64,000 nucleotides of DNA from Entonaema liquescens (lineage: Eukaryota; Ascomycota; Sordariomycetes; Xylariales; Xylariaceae). The notes beneath the pieces were generated by a model that searched no databases, had not been told where the DNA came from, and was given only the letters and a program-made list of their open reading frames with translations. Below, one piece after another: positions 47,200-59,400 of this stretch. Position numbers and translations under genes: made by a program. Numbering within the stretch: the stretch's first letter is position 1; each line of letters starts with the position of its first letter. The stretch covers positions 1,550,001 to 1,614,000 of the forward strand of contig CADCSX010000003.1 in assembly GCA_902805475.1 (NCBI GenBank), read 5' to 3'.

Positions 47200-49468
47200 T
47201 CAGATCTTCCCGTTGGTGCCGTTGGTGTGGCCGTTTACGTGACCATTAGTCTGGTTCACTAAGCCTTTCGCAGCTAGATCGATCAGAGGTCCATACAGAG
47301 AACCGTCTTTGATTGCGTCGTGGACGATAGATATCCATCCTCCAACGGTCTTCTTAGCCCGTCCGTTCAGTTCGCTCACTTCGATAGTGGGGTGCTCAAC
47401 AAAGCCCTGGTGGAAGGGCACGCCAAGTGTCTGACGAACATATTGGTACAAAACCTTTGCGCCTTTACCAAGAAGCTCAGACGTATGCTGTTTGGTGCGG
47501 AAGGCATCGAAGGTCTTCTCCCATACAGCATAAATAGCATCAACAGCATCCTCTTTCCATTGAACTACGTTTGCAACGGAACCCTTCTTAGCATACTTGA
47601 TAACAATAGGCACCGCCGTGCTCACAAGAGATTCGCAACGATCAGGAAGGTCCTTTTTGCCCGAAGACGACCAGGAAGGATATACGTGAGCCGCTAGAGC
47701 TTTTTGAAGGTCTTCTAGCTCATCGGCCGGCAGGTCGTTGGAAAAGAACTGAACAGTGACAGACGCAAGTGTCTCAGTAGCTTTCTGCACAAAAAGTTTA
47801 TGTAGCGCTCTGAGATCAACGGCCTGACAACTGGCATATAGATGAGCCGCGGTCATCAACGTCAAGATTTCTGTAGCTTGGGCGCTCATACGTGCTGAGG
47901 CCAGTGCCATTGAATTGACAGATTGGTTATGCATCTCGGCCGCCTGGACGAATGGGCTCATAGGACTAGCAAAGTAAGACAACTCAGCCATGTAAGAGGC
48001 CATGTTAATCTCAACCCCCTTCATAGTGAATGATAAACTAGGGTTATCCGCGGCTAGGTTAGCCGGGAGACCTCCGCTGAGAGTCGGATCTACCAGCTCG
48101 GTCAGTTGTGAGAAGAGCATCCTGCCAAACATTTGTAGTGACAGCCGCACTTTCTCCATTGCCGATGTGATACACGCCGCCTGGAAGTTAGCGCCGTAGT
48201 GGACATCGCCGTTCGATACATCGACCAGTGGGTTGTCGCAGGTAGAATTAAGTTCAACGCTGATCTGCCGGTCTGCGAGAAGTAGGTCTTCTACCTGAGG
48301 ACCAATCCATTGTGGGGCGCTTCGTACGGAATAGCGGTCCTGGGCCAGATCCTGAGAATCACGGTTCTTTCCTTGAAGAACATCTCGCGCAAGGGCCGAG
48401 CCGCTCATGAAATAGTAAATATTGCGGGCAACCTCAATTTGGCCCGGATGAGGTCGTGTCTGAGCAATAAAGTCGTTAAAGCTCTCTCGACTCCCGTTCA
48501 GCGCCTGCGTGCCCCATTCGTTAACTATTGTCGCCGTTAAAATATGGATTTACTGTTTCAACTTACTTCTACCGCCATGCCAGTAAGTGCTTGTGTCAGC
48601 AATGCCAGTCGGTGTGCATCTGTAATGACTATAGCCGCAAGTGCTGCTGATGACGAGGTTCCATTAACCAGGCCAAGACCCTCCTTCGGGCCAAGCTTCA
48701 CCGGCTGTAATCCAGCCTCCTTCAATGCTTGCGGTGCGGGAACTACCTTGCCGTCCCTTTCAACAAGAATGTCCGGGTTCCCCTCAATAGTGCCAGCAAT
48801 GTAAGATAGGGGCATTAGGTCGCCAGAGCTTGAAACAGAACCTCGTAAAGGTATCATGGGAGTCAAGTTGTTTTTGACCAAGGCTACTATAGACTTAAGG
48901 ACTTTGAGCGTAACCGCGGAGTGACCCCTGAGGTTACTGTTGCATCTGACGGCGATAGCTCCGCGGACCCATGAAGAGGGCATAGAGTGACCGGGAATAG
49001 AGCCATCGGTAGATCTTGAGATGATACCAGACTGAGTAAGTTGCATCAAAGATGACTGCAATGCCACAACTTGGTCAGTACGGCTATCCGCGCTGCCTCC
49101 GAATCCTGTGTTGACTCCTACTAGTCTGTCAGTGGCTGATGCCAACGAAACAACTGGGGTTTGCATACCGTAAACATGCCACCCTTTTGAAAGGTAGTGG
49201 TATAAGACATCCACACTATCTTGGATGCTCTTGACGATTTCCGGGTCTTCAGTAATCTCAGGGATGCATCCGTGCCTGCCACTCCGTCAGTAAACCCGTA
49301 TATTCCTTAGCATTCTAGGTAACAACGTTGAACATACAGGGCAGTGGCTACAACATCTGAGATATGGAGGTTTTGGCCATCTAAAACATAGCTGCCAGCG
49401 TTAATACGCCCTTGGAGGTGGTCCCATGCCTCGCAGACCTTGGCGAGATGAAAGCTTTGGTTCCCCAT
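47200..49468 (-). CDS. Phenylalanine/tyrosine ammonia-lyase-like enzyme with altered active site
   Basis: A homologue of fungal PAL (L-Phe to cinnamate and ammonia), MIO-dependent. Exons are 49468-49338, 49275-48567 and 48504-47200. The introns are 49276-49337 (GTATGT..GGCAG, phase 2) and 48505-48566 (GTAAGT..CGCAG, phase 0, restoring VE-ALNGSRESF). The product is 714 residues, the usual PAL length. Conserved parts are GVNTGFGGSADSRTDQ, GDLMPLSYIAGTIEGNP, LVNGTSSSAALA, QDRYSVRSAPQWIGP, NPLVDVSNGDVHYGANFQ and AEMHNQSVNSMALASARMSA. Two things differ. The MIO tripeptide is Ser193-Ser194-Gly195, not Ala-Ser-Gly, and the catalytic Tyr of the usual YGVxTGFG is Val96. A TATA run lies about 92 bp upstream. 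It may be a divergent MIO enzyme, a slow PAL or inactive. The A+T island lies about 1.2 kb beyond its 3' end. Confidence 0.9.
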
Positions 49469-51883
49469 TGCGAATAAGGCGAGCGTTCCTAGAAATGACC
49501 AGATTATCGACGTGAAGATTCTCGACTACCTACGAGAACGTGGAGGAATCCGAGAGAGATATATATAGATAAATGCTCATAAAAGGAATGTGTAACAAAG
49601 GCAGGGGTACTTTACTTTGGGAGTGACTCTTTGAGGTAGTGACTTCCTTCTCGGTATCCAATTAACTTGCTCAATGTTCCTTTGAGTAAGAGCGGCCATT
49701 CACTTTAGCGTAACTGGGAAGAGTACCTGATTATATACTGTATCCATTTAGCTGTATTTATGGGGAAAGTGGCTCCTGGTGAGCTTTTTAGGATATTACC
49801 CTCATCACACATCTGCGGATTTGCTTCTTGTAGTGGAAAGAGCGGCTTGGAATGAGGAAGCAAGGTGACGCAGAGGCTACTGCACCAACGCAAGCGGCTG
49901 TCGTTCATGCAGGTGAATCCCTTCGCATAGAGGAATGAAGTAGGTACCAGTCGATTGTAGGTGTTTACTTTATTTTAGGTTTAGATTTCATAAGGGATAC
50001 TTTAGAGTTTCTTTGCGCAAACCAATTTTTGTGCTGGATCACATTCGTAGCCTATCGTAGCCTATCATACCTATAGTTACATGTACACAACGTGTTGCTT
50101 ACATAGGTAGTACTTTGCATGTCCACATCTACCCTAAATTTACCTCCAAACCCACGGTATTATTGATATATACAAATATCGTTAGATCGGGTACTTCAGT
50201 ATTCACTTCTGTATACTGTATTGATAGGCAGGTAGTACCTATAAACTAGCGGTATAGCTACCTGTGTACATACATAGGTCTTAGGTATGTACCTCCTACG
50301 CAAGTGGACATGTTAGATATACAGCTATTCTACTGATCTTGGACATTTTGTATACAAAGCAACTGCATATCGATGTAAGTGCGGCGTGGAGACAGGGCCT
50401 ATTGCCAAAGAGAGCGATGATGAGTGGCGTATAAGAGTCTTTGCGAGCGGGCCTGAGCGGGATAGATACCAGATAATCAACAAACCTGTAAGGGCTACCA
50501 TGAGTGGGGAATTCAGAATCAACTAAAGACAAACCCCAAGTCTGAAGGGTCTTTTTCCTCGAGATAAGTGTATATCATTGTCTTGTCTTAGGTACTATCG
50601 TGTTGAGAACGTGGTCGGATTATCCGAAAGGTAAGTTACAGTAAAACATGACAAAGACCGGGAGCTCGCCAATAGCATTTCGCAGAAATATAAAAGGAAG
50701 AAGGTAGAACAAAGCAAGACACATGCGCAAAACACAAAACGAGGCGACCGCCACGTGCAAAACAAAGTAACCATTATCCGGGAGATATAAAGAAAATGTC
50801 CTCTTTATATGGTTTCCTTTCATGATACGTGAACGTCGACCAATGAGAAAAGCCGGTATAAACAGATATGGCTGTATGGTTGGCTGTATGGCTGAAGCTA
50901 GTCAGGGGGGGACAGGGATTGGAGATTCGAGAATGGAATGTGAAAATTAAGCTTAACTAATTAGATTGAACTAGTAATCCTTGATAAAGCCGACTTTGCG
51001 AAGATCAACCTGCAGCTTTATCAGAGCCTCCAACTTTATATACCGGTACCTTGGTAGTAAGGATTATCTCTTAGGGGGTGTAACATATAGCCAACAACCC
51101 ATTGGCTTGGGTCCAACTAAAGCAGGAGAGGTATGCAGCCACAATCCCACTCCAACCCGAAAGAGCCGTAACTTGACTACTCGAAGTTATATAACTTTCA
51201 AGAAATGCTTCCTCGCCGAGTTGCCACTTGGGAGGTATTTAATATGAGAGTTGCAATCACCAAGTTTGGCCAAGATATCCGGGTCATGACAACTCAGTAT
51301 AGGTAGGAAGGTAACGTGAGGGACAAAGTCACGAAGATTTTTACGATTGGATCGACGGGGGAAATTATCAGACATGGAATATAATTAATCAATGGGAGGT
51401 ACCTACGGAATCGCAATCGGAATCGTGGCCATTCTTGGTTGGAAAATAAGAAGGGTCGAAGCTCATTTCGTAGGTAGCAAACCTTTCCATGTAACACAAG
51501 GTAAATTAGAAGGTAAATAAAAGGGGGCAACCGGACAGAATATACTTTCTATTCGGAAGAGCATGCAGTACGAGTATTATATAATATATATATATATAAT
51601 GGGACAGAGTAGGTAATATGCATTGGTGAAAGAATTCGATAAACCTCACTGAAACAGCACACACAAAGCGTACAGTTGATTTAACTCTATTGGTAATACC
51701 TAGCGGACATTCAATCAAGTATCAATCGAGCAAGGCGTGTTAGCTACATCAATAGCTCTTGGGCATAACCGAACGTCGTCTCATATTTGTCCTAACTCAT
51801 GACCCTATTCCCGATCCCTCTTCTGCCACGTCCAACTCGCTCCCGCCTATGTCATGATAACATTTCATTGGAGAGATAGGGGC
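49469..51883. other. Intergenic, 2.4 kb
   Basis: No gene recognised. It holds the PAL-like upstream region and the 3' flank of the BIM1-like gene. It is rich in TACCTA/TAGGTA words (50099-50115, 50231-50293). Frames at 50620-50823 and 50981-51247 look random. A TATATATATATA run lies near 51583-51597. Confidence 0.5.
49559..49567 (-). promoter_or_regulatory. TATA-like box of the PAL-like gene
   Basis: Reads CTATATATAT on the minus strand, about 92 bp upstream of the ATG at 49468. Confidence 0.45.
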
Positions 51884-52888
51884 TTAGTGCCTCTGGCTGT
51901 TTACCGAAGCAACCTCGGGTTGATTCTTCGAAGCGGAAGCTAGTGCTTCGTGGTCGAGTGTCTGCGTCTTACGCCTGCGGAGGAGCACAAAAGCAATAAC
52001 ACCCACAATAGCCAGAGAAGCCACAACGACGCCGACGGCAATACCTGCCTTTGCACCGCCGGATAGACCGTCGCCAGATGAACCCGAGCCAGCGGCCACA
52101 TTTGCGTCAGAGGCGGCATTCGTGGCACTCGGCGTTGGGGTAGAAGTGGAAGACGAGTCTCCGGATTCAAATTCTGAAACTGTGACGTTGAAACAAGGAG
52201 GCTGGATCTTCATATCCTTAGGCTCGACGAATGTCTATGAAAAATGTCAGTGAATATTTCATATCTAAGACGGGATCGTTTATATTACGTACAATGTCAG
52301 CGCAAGCATAGAAAGTCTGATTTCTACCATTGAGCTCGTTGTCCACGTTTGACCAATACTCTAGTTGGATTGTGGCGTTAGTTCCTGCGTCTACGGTATC
52401 CGGGATGTCGGCAATCTTGTAGCATTGGTGGCCAGGCTCGATCTCTGTCACACCGCTGACGACTTGCTGCGAGAACTGGCTCTGAATAGTTGGCGCTAGA
52501 AACTTATTAGCATTACGTTGGGATCTCGGTATAGTATTACTAACTATTGTCATATGCAATGGAGAATTTGACGTTCCAGGCGTCGTCGGCGATTGATAGA
52601 GCAACAGTTCCCTGGTCTAAACAGGGACGAGGTTAGTCTAAGATCTCTATATATTGTTTGAAGTAAATACTCACTGAGAGGGAACGATGTTCTGTTGGCT
52701 ACACCGCTCGAGCTTCCACAAGGCCCAACATTGTCGGCTGAAGCGCTCCACGGTCTATCATCAGGCCAGAGGAAAGCAACCGGTCCCATTACGGTACCTT
52801 CAAGGCCTTCTCCGTGAGCCTCCCCATCACCGGCAGCCAGCTGGCTTCCAGCCAATACAGCAATATAGGACAACTGACTGAACCTCAT
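51884..52888 (-). CDS. BIM1-like (X325/LPMO-like) secreted copper-protein family member with C-terminal membrane anchor
   Basis: The fold is that of the BIM1/X325 family, LPMO-like secreted proteins linked to copper acquisition in fungi rather than to polysaccharide cleavage. Exons are 52888-52675, 52616-52545, 52495-52293 and 52234-51884. The introns are 52617-52674 (GTGAGT..TTTAG), 52496-52544 (GTTAGT..TCTAG) and 52235-52292 (GTACGT..CATAG), giving 279 residues. The signal peptide is 1-19 or 1-24. Cleavage after Ala24 would leave His25 as the new N-terminus, as needed for the copper site. Family marks are MGPVAFLWPDDRPWSA, PCGSSSGVANRTSFPL, ALSIADDAWNV, EPGHQCY and QTFYACADI, with N-glycosylation sequons. 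A Ser/Thr-rich stalk, one helix at about 224-248 (GIAVGVVVASLAIVGVIAFVLL) and a basic cytoplasmic tail starting RRRK follow, so it is a type I membrane protein, not GPI. Confidence 0.85.
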
Positions 52889-55476
52889 ATTGAATATGTG
52901 ATGTGCCGCAAGTAACTACTAGGACGACTAGAATAATGTCGTGCGTACCTAAAAGCTTATATAGCTGTGGGGAGGTAGTTGTGGCCGAGGGAAGCGTATC
53001 GAAGGACGAATAAAGGTGCAGAACAAGGCTATAAGTATTAATTGTGCAACCCGTGGGGGAGTTCATTTAGGTCATATAGCCGACATCTTGCCACAAGCCA
53101 ATGACTTTGCTGCCAAGCTGTGTTCCCACCATCGAGTTGTTAACGGGAGTGCACAGTCATTCGTCCAAGATAAGCCGACCTTGAATAGTAGGTATTCAAC
53201 CCCATAGATGGCAACCCCAATGGCCCCATGTCCAAAAAAAAATATTAGTTGACTAGTGAAGAAAAGGCATCTCCGCCTTCTTGATGTCCTTATGGTATCT
53301 GTATCGACTAAGAGGTTTTCTCGTAAAAAAACACTTGACTACGGACTAGTTCGTACAACGAGTCAAGATGTTGGATCGGGATGTGATACAATAGGTCGAA
53401 CCAGCTTTAGGACCCGGCCACGATCGAACTGACACTTGACGATTTCGCACTTCCAAAAGTGTGACAACCCGGCCGCTGAGAATCTAATTGGCCGAGCAAC
53501 CACCGTAGGCGGTTACCGAAAATTTACATGTCCCCTGTGAGGTGTAGGGGTGTAAGAAGGACGAGGATCCGATGACGGCAGAGTAATTAATGGCATGAAG
53601 GCAATCGTCTGGGTTAGGAAGGTCTCACAAAGGATCATCCGTTTCCTGCCAAGTTGATAGTAGATGTCCTAACTCCACGCCCTTTAGGACCGTTGATAGC
53701 CTATTCCTACACCTGGAACGGGGTAGGTGGATATTGGAACTCTCTAGTTACCAAACCTACCCATCATCTCTCTTTGTTACCGGCCTCAATATATACCTAC
53801 GCTCTAGAAATATAGCATGTCTCTATTTCCTTCCCTATACACTGGATTGTCGTTTGGTATTTAACTTAGATACTTTTGGGATTCAACTCATAACTTATGG
53901 ATTTGATCGTTGCGAATACCTAACTCATACCACGGTCTAGATGATAGTGCCGATAATAACTAGCTCAAATCATTATACACATGAAAGGTAACTAAATGTG
54001 CGCGCCAAGTAACAAGTGACAGGATATCTCATAGCTAGTAACGTAGTAACCGAGCCTTCGCCATGTTAGCTCGTAGTGGTCGCTTGAACCGTGTGGGGAC
54101 AAGGTGGTTAATCTAGCTAGTGTTAGGAGAAAATAAACGAATTAGACCTGCAGGTTAGCACTCTGACAGGATGGACTTGGGTGGCTAGATTGGACGGGTG
54201 GTATGATTTCTTACCAATCTTCAGATCGCGAACCGCCCCGGCTGTTCTGCAGCCGGACCTTTCAGGCCAAGTCAGGTCAGGTCACTCGCGTAACAAGAAT
54301 TTGAACCGGATAACGGAAGGTAGCGCTGCGACTTTACCAGGTTTCCAGTTGAAATAGATACATATAATACGGCCGCAATAGAATATGAGAGCATAATAGC
54401 ACGAATTCAACGTAGATATATGAGCACGATGTCTACCAAACATGTACCTAAACACCTTATAATATCTCATCATTAGGGCACAAGACTAGGTAGTAGTTCA
54501 AAGTCTTGGAGCTTTACCTCATCGTTTATTCTCACTACCTAGTTTTTCAGTTTATCTGATGGCGCTAGGAGGATATTCCCTTGTCTCGATCCTTGCTAGC
54601 TTCGGTCTTGGGTTGCAATGGATCCAACTCCATAGCGGAGAAGACCTAACAGGGCGTGGCACTCCATCTAATCTTATCAATCTAATCAGATCGTACGTCC
54701 AATACGGGTCCAGAACTTCAAAATTCTCGTAATAGGTTCCAAAGAGGTCTAGCAGCAAAAGACGGAGAGAAAGTCTTGTGTCCCGCGGATTCCGGATACT
54801 GGAACCTAACGGAAAATCTAGTAGCATCTAGTGACGATATCAAAACGCTCGGCCGATATTGTTGTTAGCCTGCCTTGTTGGCAAGCTAGAGCTCTGGAGC
54901 TACCATAGCCTGATCAAAATAGGGTAGGGACAAATGTTAACCCTCGGTCCAACAGTTAACCTAATTGTCTATCTGAAGGCGAAGGGTATCCCAGCACATG
55001 CGATGGCACATGCAACGCTATTACACAGGTGATCGTGCCTCGGAAACCTTTACTTGGAAGTCCAGGTAATGCATTATGCTTGGTATTAGGACTAGACTAT
55101 AGCCGGAATATGGATTCCTCTACGGAAGAAATTCTTAAAACAGGCCGAATTACTCAAAGTAGAGACATGATCCTACTTGGAATACCTATAACCCAATCTC
55201 CGAGCATCGGCTACTCTTCTACGATTCGTCCACGGATCCTAGCCAATGTTCGGTCAAACCCCTTGCTTTAGCTGAATGATTGCATGCATTTCCCCAGGTG
55301 CCCCCTTTTAAGCTTACTTGGGTATGATGTGCATAGATAGAAATCTATAAGAGCCTCTACTATCTTTCAATTCAATCCCACTTGTTTCCGCATCGACCTT
55401 TTAATATAGCTACCTGCCTACGTTCCAAAACCACCGCTCGTTCTAGTTTATTTACACGTTCGTTCTAGTCGCCAAG
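52889..55476. other. Intergenic, 2.6 kb
   Basis: No protein gene recognised; the flanking genes are divergent, so this holds both promoters. At about 53408-53500 the minus strand has a tRNA-like stretch with a partial B box (GTTCGATCG), which I do not accept as a gene. A 7-bp hairpin (CCGGCTG / CAGCCGG) lies at about 54237-54255. TATAAG at 55346-55351, about 126 bp before the next ATG, may be its TATA box. Confidence 0.5.
52958..52965 (-). promoter_or_regulatory. TATA-like box of the BIM1-like gene
   Basis: CTATATAA on the minus strand, about 70 bp upstream of the ATG at 52888. Confidence 0.45.
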
Positions 55477-56445
55477 ATGATCGTAGCTCGTTGGACTTTC
55501 GGAGCAATTCTTGCTGCCACTGCCGCCTCCGCCTCTACAGAGGAGCTGCAGTTCTTTGCCCGTCTGCTCAAGCGTCAGGAACCTGGGACTCCTTCCTACA
55601 ACTGCCACGATAACTGTGGTGAGTATCACATCCCTCTATAGCTTACAGGAATTGATATTAACCCCCAATCAAGGTCAGGCAATCATCCAGGGAAGATCCA
55701 GCAAGGATGTATGCCATGACGATGTCTTCCTAGCCGACTACAAGGCCTGCTTGCAGTGTGCTGGGCCTGATAACCAGGACATCTGGCAATACTACGGAAA
55801 CACTCTATCAAAGAGTGCAAGTCAATGCGGCCTATCAACGTCGCCTCTTTCCGGTAAACAACCCGACGTGGGGCCTGCGGTTCCCGCCGGTTCCTCCAGC
55901 GCAACAAGTGCATCGGAGTCTCCCTCGTCTACTGCATCCCCGACCGAGGCTTCTAAGTCTGAGTCTGAGTCTGAGCCCTCCGAGACCGAGTCACCGACTG
56001 CCACCGAGTCGCCTACCGAGACACCTACTGTAACGCCCACCGAAGCACCAAGTGTTACCGAGTCCTCTAAAGAAGCACCTACTGTTGGCTCCAGCACTCA
56101 GGAAGTAACTCCAACTGAATCCACGCCGGCTTCTTCTGCCACCGAATCCCACTCCGGCCACCATACTGCTACGGTGACCGAATCTGCCTCAGTTACAAGC
56201 GCTTCAAAGCAGGGATCGGTCACACACGCTCCCACAGGAACCGGCAGCGGGAGTGAAAGCGGACACGGAAAGGGAGCATCAACCACTGTCAGTCCCCCCT
56301 CCTGCTATAAAGAAAGGATTTCTAGCTAATTGAGAACTAGTCATCTGGCTTTGCCGTAGTTACCGGTGCCGCCAATGCTTTCCCCGATAGCGCTATCGGC
56401 TTCTATGGCGCACTGGCACTTGGTGCCCTATATGTCGTTGCGTAG
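55477..56445 (+). CDS. Ser/Thr-rich GPI-type cell-surface protein with six-Cys N-terminal domain
   Basis: A secreted cell-wall or membrane-surface protein; function unknown. Exons are 55477-55618, 55674-56287 and 56341-56445. The introns are 55619-55673 (GTGAGT..TCAAG, phase 1) and 56288-56340 (GTCAGT, GCTAAT branch, ACTAG, phase 0), giving 286 residues. The signal peptide is about 1-19 (MIVARWTFGAILAATAASA). A Kex2-type Lys32-Arg33 site follows, then a compact domain with six Cys (YNCHDNC, DVCHDD, ACLQC, QCGLS). A long Ser/Thr/Glu/Pro stalk (about 125-250) should be O-glycosylated. The last exon codes GAANAF plus a hydrophobic end (GFYGALALGALYVVA), a GPI signal. The GTCAGT donor is weak; without that splice the protein ends CYKERISS at 56329 and loses the GPI signal. 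The Cys spacing is not that of CFEM. Confidence 0.85.
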
Positions 56446-59400
56446 TTCATCTAACATTTCTAGGTCATGGCATGCCAGAACTGTTGTATGTTTATGTACC
56501 TATGTATATTATAATATAGCAAGATAATTGCAAGCTTAACACATGTCATATTGAATCGGGCATCCAGACGGTACGCTTACGATCCATCTGTACCAACACT
56601 ATTGATTATCAGAAGACTACGTGCTTGAGGAAAACTAAAGTCGGCTAAAGATACCACATTACTTTCTGATAGGGGCTTTGAAGTATTACATATGCTCATA
56701 ATCACCTTATATACCATTCAATGATCTCATTCCTTCCAGTTAGGTTCTCCTATCAATCGGTTCGCTTTAGTGTCAAACCATACTCTAAATAACTCTCCCC
56801 AAGAGCCTAGGTACAACCTTTTTCTATAAAGTGACGTATAGAATTTAGGTAGGTCTGGAATATATATTCAAAATAAATTATGGGCTACAAGTACACCAGG
56901 ACCTATGGGTAATACCCGGGCAAGGCCTGGACTGGATAAAAGGTTAAGATGACCATGGAACATCGCCTGACGTGTCGCTTGTGTCCCTAAAAATATCTGC
57001 TGCCAAGCCACGTAGTATGCCTCCATGACCACGAAGCTCTTACCTCTAGTTTACTCTTGACGCACTTTTCCTATATTGTCCATCGACGATGTGAGTACTC
57101 GTACTGGAGCTGATTTTAAGGTAACTGTCGGTGCGTCAATATTAATTTTCTATCACATAGGTATCCAGCAATTTGAGGACCCCCTAGGAATTCCTATGAG
57201 CCTGTCTTGCATAATATCCAGTGTCCCGCTACAGTGAAATACAGGATGCTAGAGTACTTGTCTTACTTCACTTCGGCATCGATAGAAGTTTTGCCACTGA
57301 TACCAACTACCTCTGGATGACTAGCATATATCAGCCCGTGAATTCTGTCTTACGATGACTGGCGTACACGTGAATACACGGAAATGTAGTTTCTAGAACT
57401 TTGTTATTGCTAATATATAGGAGCGTATGTCCAGACCTGATTCGTTCCGATCCTCAATGATGAACGGAACCAGGGCACCACAAGAAATCCAATAAGCTAT
57501 TGCAGCACTTTTAGAAGAGAGAGAAAAGAAACTATATCGGCCAATAGTGTGGTAGGGACAACCACTGACACAACTATATCTACCTCTGCCTGGGCCGACA
57601 TGCATCTTGTTTTCGCCACTCCTGTCCAGCGTTCATTTATCAGAAAGCTCACATGTGATTATGGGCCGATTCTTCGTCAGAACTTGTGGTGAGGGACCGT
57701 GAAAGCTTCTTTCAAGATTTGTCAAGGTTGGGCACAAGCGTCAAGGCACTGAAGAATCTCTACTAGAACACAAAGAGTATTTCATCGAGATATTTTGATG
57801 GCCATCCACCCAAGCAAAAATACGCTTCGTGTAAATGTAAATGGAATCAAATATTATATTTCGACACTGGTAGTAGTTGGCTATCGTCAAGCCACCATTT
57901 AAAGGCGAGGCCCCCAATAATTAAGAGCAAAAGCGTACTTACATGCCCAAGTCCTATGAGGTGAATTGTAAGAGATTATGAACCTCCTTCGAGGAACTCT
58001 ACGTCAGTAACACGAGGGTCGTATGATGAAACGTTCTCCCTTCAAAACTTAAGGTTTTATTACTTTCAAGATTGCTGCTGGTCATGGGCCGAAACCAACA
58101 TTTCTTGACCGATTTTTCGAATTGATGACGAACGTAATTACGCAGCTATCAAGGATAACAATTTACACATTTCCGCATGGCACCTTGAGCAAATATTGGT
58201 CGGGTTTAGTAAATGGTAACGACTATGCATCTCATCGTTTCTCTATGAAAACTCTCCTGCCAATTTTGGAACCATCCTGGGCGTTTATTACTATCGTATT
58301 AAAAAGCCCAGAAGCACTAACAGGGCTAACCGCCAGTTGTAGAAACGTGACATCCTTCGTAAAGCTCAACATGTTTCGGACACCCGTATTGTTGGGGGAT
58401 TTCTTCGTGCACATTATATCCTGACTTGCCTCATTCCCATCTGTAACCTTTCTTCTCACTGTGTCTTTCTAGCATAATCCGCCTTGAGCCCCTTTTCTAA
58501 GTATAGTTCACTTACACATATCACATATCACCTCTCGATCCACTAGCCACGTCAATTGGACTAATTGACTTGTATATGAATAATCCACATCAAATATTTG
58601 GTCGTCAACGCACGAATAGAAGTTCCTAGGCCACAGCTTATTAACTCGAAACTATCATAGTTAGAGAAGACAATAGACTATACGGCGGCGATAGGTGACC
58701 TGTCGTACTTTGAACTGAATTGGATAATACTATCCAACTGAATGTTTGGCGGTGTTACGCAATCAAGACCAGATCCGGATCTTACAGCAACCAAAGCTTT
58801 GAACAACACAGACTGCTTTAGCATGCGATAATGAGTTTCTTAACTGGTTCGGAAAAGCCGGAACTATCCCTATATATAAATACAAAGTTATGGATCAATT
58901 AGGCTATTGGTTACACTTCTATCCGCATAGGTAGATGGATCTGTCGTATGGATTAGAATATATGAGAACATTTTCAACAACTTACTCGGTGTAGATTTGA
59001 ATCCGCGTATTCGGTTGTAGAGGATCCTAAAAATATTTGCCTTGTTTTCTCTTCTCCTTTTCCATCGCTCTATAACGTACTGTACTAGACGACGTTGGGT
59101 AGCGAAACAGCTTTCCCTGTATACCTAATGGATAAGTTAGGCACCTAAGGTACAGTATCTCTAAGGAAAGATCTTGTAAGCCAGTATGTTGGCGCATTAA
59201 TGCTTGGCACGAATATAATCCAGGAATAAATGTGCATGCCCTGACATGGCAAGGCTCGTTGATCGACATAACTGTCTCGCCCCGTTGGCCCCGTATGTTT
59301 GCATCCAGTTGCCTGACTTTCAGGGGAGATGGGATCGACAGAGCGTGCACTACCAGCTAGCCTAACTTGGAGCAGCATGTAATTGGAAGAAGCAACTCAA

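Noticed and set aside
53405..53505. tRNA-like stretch on the minus strand with a GTTCGATCG B-box-like word and a CACTTTTGGAAGTG hairpin
   Set aside because: The acceptor, D and T stems do not pair properly, and no standard anticodon loop fits. At best it is a decayed tRNA or chance; a tRNA covariance-model scan would decide.
58122..58459. 100-codon plus-strand frame, with a 75-codon frame on the opposite strand
   Set aside because: No recognisable domain; overlapping open frames on both strands in moderate composition are expected by chance.
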